The notes beneath the pieces are model-generated. The model saw only the letters and a program-made list of their open reading frames with translations. It was not told the origin of the DNA and made no database searches. 18,680 nt of DNA. Source: CAYZEZ01 sp964477295 (GTDB taxonomy: Bacteria > Bacteroidota > Bacteroidia > Bacteroidales > SM23-62). Where the stretch lies: positions 1-18,680 of the forward strand of contig CAYZEZ010000067.1 in NCBI GenBank assembly GCA_964477295.1, read 5' to 3'. Both the position numbers and the translations under genes were made by a program. Positions 15,255 to 18,680 of the stretch are shown in pieces (position 1 is the first letter of the stretch; each line of letters begins with the position of its first letter).

Positions 15255-15275
15255 ACGAGGTGCGAGGTGCGAGGT
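15255..15275. repeat. Heptamer tandem repeat (GCGAGGT), three copies
   Basis: ACGAGGT, GCGAGGT, GCGAGGT in tandem. This is the same heptamer, rotated, as at 10324-10344, about 5 kb away. It lies 33 bp upstream of the aminotransferase start. Confidence 0.65.
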
Positions 15276-15308
15276 ATCTGCTATATAGTTAATTATGTAA
15301 GTTGAAAT

Positions 15309-16778
15309 ATGTCGGATCTGGAAAAATATTTTGAACAATTCAGGAAGAATATCATTGGTATTGATGCTGAATATGATACGCCCTGCGGGATTCAAAGGAT
15401 CCATTATGGCGATTGGATCGCGAGCGGCAGGTTATATGGACCGATTGAAAGCCTGATATCCGATACCTTTGGCCCCTTTGTTGCCAATACGCACACCGAA
15501 GCAAGCGAAACAGGCACACGCATGACGCAGAGTTATCATCATGCACATGAATTAATAAAAAAACATGTAAATGCCGGACCGAACGATGTGATTATAACAG
15601 CAGGTTCAGGAATGACTACAGTGGTAAATAAGCTGCAAAGGATCCTTGGACTGAAAGGTTGTGGAAAATTAAAACACAAAGATTGTCTCGAAAAATCAGA
15701 TAAACCGGTTGTTTTTATCACTCATATGGAGCATCATTCCAACCAGACTTCCTGGTACGAAACCAATGCCGAAGTAGTGGTTCTCGATCCGGATGAAAAC
15801 CTTCTGGTTAATCCCGGGTCGCTGAGGGAAAAACTGGAAGAATATAAGAACAGGGAATTTAAAGTCGGGTCCTTCACAGCCTGCTCTAATGTTACAGGCA
15901 TACGTACACCCTTCTACGAGCTGGCAAAAATAATGCATGAATACGGGGGCCTTTGCTTCATCGATTTTGCCGCCTCAGCGCCTTATGAAGAAATAAACAT
16001 GCACCCTGATGATCTGTTGAAAAAACTGGATGCCATCTTCTTTTCCCCTCATAAATTCCTTGGCGGACCGGGTTCTTCAGGTGTACTGATCTTTGATTCC
16101 AGTATGTACCATTCTGATGTGCCGGATAATCCGGGAGGTGGAACGGTCGACTGGACCAATCCCTGGGGCAGCTACAAATATGTTGATAATATTGAGGCCC
16201 GCGAAGATGGGGGTACACCCGGGTTCCTTCAGGCCATCAAGGCAGCCCTGGCATTCAAACTGAAAGAGCAGATGGGAACCGAAAATATTGTTAAAAGAGA
16301 AGAAGAACTTGTAAAAATGGCATTCAGCGAACTTAGAAAAATACCCGGGATCAATATTCTTGGAGATAACGTGGAAGACAGGCTTGGCATAATATCATTT
16401 TATCATGAGAAGATCCACTTTAACCTGCTGGTAAAGATTCTCAGCGACCGGTTCGGGATACAGGTCCGGGGAGGTTGTGCCTGTGCAGGAACATACGGAC
16501 ATTATTTACTTGAAGTATCTTACGACCGGTCGAAGGAAATCACTGAGAAGATAAATCACGGTGACCTGTCGGAGAAGCCGGGTTGGGTTCGATGGTCGTT
16601 ACATCCAACCATGCCTGATTCTGACATTACCTATTTTGCTGAATCGCTCGGTGCAATAATCCAAAATATATCTGCCTGGAAAGAAGACTATATTTATGTA
16701 AAAAATAAAAACGAATTCTTTCATAAGGACCTTGCTGACCATCCCTCATTTGAGGTTAATGACTGGTTTGAACTATAA
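15309..16778 (+). CDS. Class V aminotransferase / cysteine desulfurase-like PLP enzyme
   Basis: This 489-residue fold-type I PLP enzyme belongs to aminotransferase class V, which includes cysteine desulfurases. Features seen are AGSGMTTVVNKLQ (a glycine-rich PLP phosphate loop near 98-110), THMEHHSNQTSW near 138-149 (His of the stacking region), the IDFAASAPY segment near 218-226 (Asp for the pyridine nitrogen), SPHKFLGGPGSSGVL with the PLP Schiff-base Lys249, and GGCACAGTYGHYLL with Cys390/Cys392 at the place of the desulfurase cysteine loop. It is longer than IscS or SufS (about 400-410 residues) because of extra N- and C-terminal segments. No iron-sulfur scaffold genes are adjacent, so a housekeeping desulfurase is not supported; another lyase or transaminase role is possible. 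A GNAT-like gene follows after 9 bp. Confidence 0.88.
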   Translation: MSDLEKYFEQFRKNIIGIDAEYDTPCGIQRIHYGDWIASGRLYGPIESLISDTFGPFVANTHTEASETGTRMTQSYHHAHELIKKHVNAGPNDVIITAGSGMTTVVNKLQRILGLKGCGKLKHKDCLEKSDKPVVFITHMEHHSNQTSWYETNAEVVVLDPDENLLVNPGSLREKLEEYKNREFKVGSFTACSNVTGIRTPFYELAKIMHEYGGLCFIDFAASAPYEEINMHPDDLLKKLDAIFFSPHKFLGGPGSSGVLIFDSSMYHSDVPDNPGGGTVDWTNPWGSYKYVDNIEAREDGGTPGFLQAIKAALAFKLKEQMGTENIVKREEELVKMAFSELRKIPGINILGDNVEDRLGIISFYHEKIHFNLLVKILSDRFGIQVRGGCACAGTYGHYLLEVSYDRSKEITEKINHGDLSEKPGWVRWSLHPTMPDSDITYFAESLGAIIQNISAWKEDYIYVKNKNEFFHKDLADHPSFEVNDWFEL

Positions 16779-16787
16779 TCTTTCACA

Positions 16788-18047
16788 ATGAAAATCATTG
16801 AAGTTACAGACCGGAAGACCCGTCATCATTTTCTTAAACTACCTAAGATACTCTACAAAAATGATCCATACTGGGTTTGTCCTCCGGATAATGAGATCGA
16901 AGGAGTATTCGATCCGATGAAAAACCGTTTTTTTGTCCAGGGTGCAGCCACCCGTTGGATTTTATCGGGTGATAATAACAAGCCCATTGGACGCATCGCG
17001 GCTTTTTTCTACCATGATTATGCTGTCTCTCATAAACAGCCTACCGGAGGAATTGGATTTTTCGAATGCATCAACGACCAGGGAGCGGCCAACCTGCTTT
17101 TCGATACCGCAAAAACATGGCTCAACAGCAAGGGAATGCAGGCGATGGACGGCCCCATCAACTTTGGGGAAAATGACAGTAACTGGGGATTACTGGTAAA
17201 CGGATTTATAAATCCTGGTTATGGTATGCCCTATAACTTCCCCTATTACAAAGAACTCTTTGATAATTATGGCTTTCAAACGTTCTTTGAACAATACAGC
17301 TATCATATAGATATCACCGTACCCTTCCCGGAGAGGTTCTGGAAAATTGCCGATTGGGTGATGAGAAAACCCGGGTTCAGGTTCGAACATTTTAAATTCA
17401 ATGAAGTAGACAGGTTTATAAATGACATGGTAACGATTTACAACGCTGCCTGGTCGGAGATGAAAGACAATTTCACACCTTTGGAACCTGAAGTTATAAG
17501 AAAAAGCTTTTTAAAAGCCAAACCAATCATCGATGAGGAGTTTATCTGGTTTGTTTATCACAATGACGAGCCGGTGGGTATATACATTATTTTGCCGGAC
17601 ATAAACATGATATTGAAGCACTTGAACGGTAAAATGCACATTATTAACCAGTTACGATTTCTTTACTATAAAAAGACCAACAGCATTAAAAGGGTACGCG
17701 CCGTTATGGCCGGAATAGTCCCCAAATACCAGGGAGCCGGATTGGAATCAGGTATTTTTAAAAGCCTGGAGCCGGTATTCAGAAAAAAACCATGGATAAC
17801 TGAAATAGAGTTATCATGGGTAGGTGATTATAATCCGAAAATGAGGGCTATATATGAAGCAGTGGGAGGAAAATTATCCAAAAAGCACCTTACTTTACGA
17901 TACCTGTTCGACAGGGATGCGGCTTTCGAAAGATATATGCCTGATATTGTGGATGATAAAGAAAAATTTAAGGCGTATAAATTCCAGACAGAAGTGCATC
18001 CCGACAGCGGGGCCATTCGTTTACCATATAATTATCTTAAGCAGTAA
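16788..18047 (+). CDS. GNAT-like N-acyltransferase family protein
   Basis: This 419-residue protein has a C-terminal GNAT-type acetyltransferase region (about 215-390) with EFIWFVYHNDEPVGIYIILPD as the central strand pair and GIVPKYQGAGLESGIF as the acyl-CoA pyrophosphate loop (QGAGLE). The N-terminal half (DPYWVCPPDNEIEGVFDP ... RWILSGDNNKPIGRIAAFFYHDY) looks like a second, divergent GNAT lobe. From memory, proteins of this form are common in Bacteroidota and usually annotated only as hypothetical or GNAT family. Start ATG is 9 bp after the aminotransferase stop, so the two are almost certainly co-transcribed and may act on the same amino-acid-derived metabolite. The substrate is unknown. 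Confidence 0.75.
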   Translation: MKIIEVTDRKTRHHFLKLPKILYKNDPYWVCPPDNEIEGVFDPMKNRFFVQGAATRWILSGDNNKPIGRIAAFFYHDYAVSHKQPTGGIGFFECINDQGAANLLFDTAKTWLNSKGMQAMDGPINFGENDSNWGLLVNGFINPGYGMPYNFPYYKELFDNYGFQTFFEQYSYHIDITVPFPERFWKIADWVMRKPGFRFEHFKFNEVDRFINDMVTIYNAAWSEMKDNFTPLEPEVIRKSFLKAKPIIDEEFIWFVYHNDEPVGIYIILPDINMILKHLNGKMHIINQLRFLYYKKTNSIKRVRAVMAGIVPKYQGAGLESGIFKSLEPVFRKKPWITEIELSWVGDYNPKMRAIYEAVGGKLSKKHLTLRYLFDRDAAFERYMPDIVDDKEKFKAYKFQTEVHPDSGAIRLPYNYLKQ

Positions 18048-18064
18048 AATCATCCCGTCCCGCC

Positions 18065-18095
18065 GTACCCCCCCCGAGCACCCGGGGGGGAGTAC
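18065..18095. repeat. Very GC-rich hairpin after the aminotransferase/GNAT pair
   Basis: GTAC plus seven Cs (18065-18075) pairs with seven Gs, a bulged A, and GTAC (18084-18095) around an 8-nt loop, an 11-bp stem far richer in GC than its surroundings. No T-run follows, so it could be a transcript-stabilising 3' hairpin or a pause site rather than a classic terminator. Confidence 0.55.
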
Positions 18096-18133
18096 TCGGG
18101 ATCGGGATCTACTTTGTTTATTGGATACTGAAA

Positions 18134-18164
18134 CATGTCCAGCATGACATGATGATTTTTTTTT
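18134..18164 (+). terminator. Candidate Rho-independent terminator
   Basis: CATGTC (18134-18139) and GACATG (18146-18151) form a 6-bp stem with a 6-nt loop, followed four bases later by nine Ts (18156-18164). It probably ends the aminotransferase/GNAT transcript. The T-run overlaps the -33 element of the next promoter. Confidence 0.5.
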
Positions 18165-18191
18165 GATTTTACGAAACATTGCTTACTTTTG
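18162..18191 (+). promoter_or_regulatory. Promoter of the L31 gene
   Basis: TTTG at 18162-18165 and TACTTTTG at 18184-18191, 18 nt apart, match the Bacteroidota promoter form. The start codon is 34 nt downstream. Confidence 0.65.
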
Positions 18192-18225
18192 CAGACCCAA
18201 TAGAATTGAATAAAAAAAAGCAGAG

Positions 18226-18504
18226 ATGAAAAAGGGAATACACCCGGATAATTACAGGATGGTCGTTTTCAAGGATATGTCCAATGGCTATACTTTTATG
18301 ACTCGTTCAACTGCTCCATCCAGGGAAACCATTAAGATGGAAGATGGTAAGGATTACCCGCTGATCAAGCTGGAAATCTCAAATACATCTCATCCTTTTT
18401 ACACCGGTAAGATGAAACTTGTTGACACTGCAGGTAGAGTGGATAAGTTTATGAACCGCTATAAGAATCATCTGGATAAAAAGAAAAAGCAGGAAGAAAA
18501 TTAA
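18226..18504 (+). CDS. 50S ribosomal protein L31 type B
   Basis: This 92-residue protein is ribosomal protein L31, type B: MKKGIHPDNYRMVVFKDMSNG at the N-terminus, then TRSTA near 27-31, PLIKLEISNTSHPFYTGK near 45-62, GRVDKFMNRYK near 70-80, and a lysine-rich tail. It has no cysteine, so it is the zinc-independent form that does not need the CxxC ligands of type A. It sits on the large ribosomal subunit near the central protuberance. It has its own promoter, with a putative sugar nucleotidyltransferase downstream, an arrangement I recall as common in Bacteroidota. A zinc-responsive operator was not seen. Confidence 0.95.
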   Translation: MKKGIHPDNYRMVVFKDMSNGYTFMTRSTAPSRETIKMEDGKDYPLIKLEISNTSHPFYTGKMKLVDTAGRVDKFMNRYKNHLDKKKKQEEN

Positions 18505-18549
18505 CAGCTTTTTTTTCATAATTTTGGAATAATCAATTCCTCCCATTCA

Positions 18550-18680
18550 ATGCAGCACATCCTGTTTGATGATTATTCCTGGCATAATCTATTACCGCTT
18601 ACTTATACACGACCGGTCTGTGAACTCAGAGTAGGTATTCTAACCATAAAAGAAAAATGGGATAAATACCTTAATGGAAA
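18550..18680 (+). CDS. Sugar nucleotidyltransferase-like protein (GlmU-like N-terminus), partial
   Basis: Only the first 43 codons are in the window; the gene runs off the right edge. The start MQHILFDDYSWHNLLPLTYT and the following TRPVCELRVGILTIKEKW resemble the N-terminus of the Bacteroidota GlmU-family putative sugar nucleotidyltransferases, which usually begin with ILFDD ... LLPLTxTRPVxxxRxGIxTIxEKW and lie next to L31 type B. It would activate a sugar-1-phosphate for glycan synthesis. It starts 45 bp after the L31 stop. The catalytic region is outside the window, so activity cannot be judged. Confidence 0.8.
   Translation, partial: MQHILFDDYSWHNLLPLTYTRPVCELRVGILTIKEKWDKYLNG

Noticed and set aside
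15309..16778. Housekeeping SufS/IscS cysteine desulfurase
   Set aside because: The protein is substantially longer, its cysteine loop differs from SufS and IscS, and no iron-sulfur assembly genes are adjacent; kept as class V aminotransferase-like.

Overview
The window looks like a chromosomal scaffold of a Bacteroidota bacterium, probably Bacteroidales or Marinilabiliales-like. The evidence is a large secreted protein with SprB-type repeats and a type IX secretion (T9SS) C-terminal tail, several promoters of the Bacteroidota form (TTTG ... TAnnTTTG), few clear Shine-Dalgarno sequences, and zinc-independent ribosomal protein L31 (type B) followed by a sugar nucleotidyltransferase-like gene. 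Exactly 100 Ns inside a tandem repeat point to a draft or metagenome assembly. LAYOUT: (1) Positions 1-2600 are clearly more AT-rich than the rest and look acquired. They hold a consensus promoter, a serine recombinase fused to a C-terminal domain that resembles Bacteroidota antitoxins, and, 2 bp later, an AbiEii-type nucleotidyltransferase toxin. The pair lies between two imperfect 20-bp direct repeats (612-631, 2493-2512). (2) 2518-2909 is hairpins plus a 79-bp tandem repeat interrupted by the gap. (3) 3172-7323 encodes a 1383-residue T9SS cell-surface or secreted protein, with a possible 18-codon lipoprotein-leader-like peptide on its stop codon. (4) 7433-7807 (minus) is a SiaC/DUF1987 phosphoprotein. 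(5) 7931-14251 (minus) is a possible four-gene operon transcribed as flippase, GT4 glycosyltransferase, sugar-porter MFS transporter, and GH127/GH146-type lipoprotein arabinofuranosidase. (6) Divergently on plus are a Bax inhibitor-1 family membrane protein, then a class V aminotransferase and a GNAT-like protein as a close pair, then L31 type B and the start of the nucleotidyltransferase. HOW IT WORKS TOGETHER: the minus-strand cluster joins glycan building and export with sugar import and a surface arabinofuranosidase, without SusC/SusD. The junctions at 10.3, 12.9, 14.3 and 15.2 kb carry different short tandem repeats that all share a 7-bp period, and one of them supplies the start codon of the glycosyltransferase. 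The most novel candidate is the recombinase-antitoxin fusion paired with an AbiEii toxin: its catalytic domain keeps the nucleophilic serine but has lost several conserved active-site residues, so it may be a repurposed DNA-binding antitoxin.
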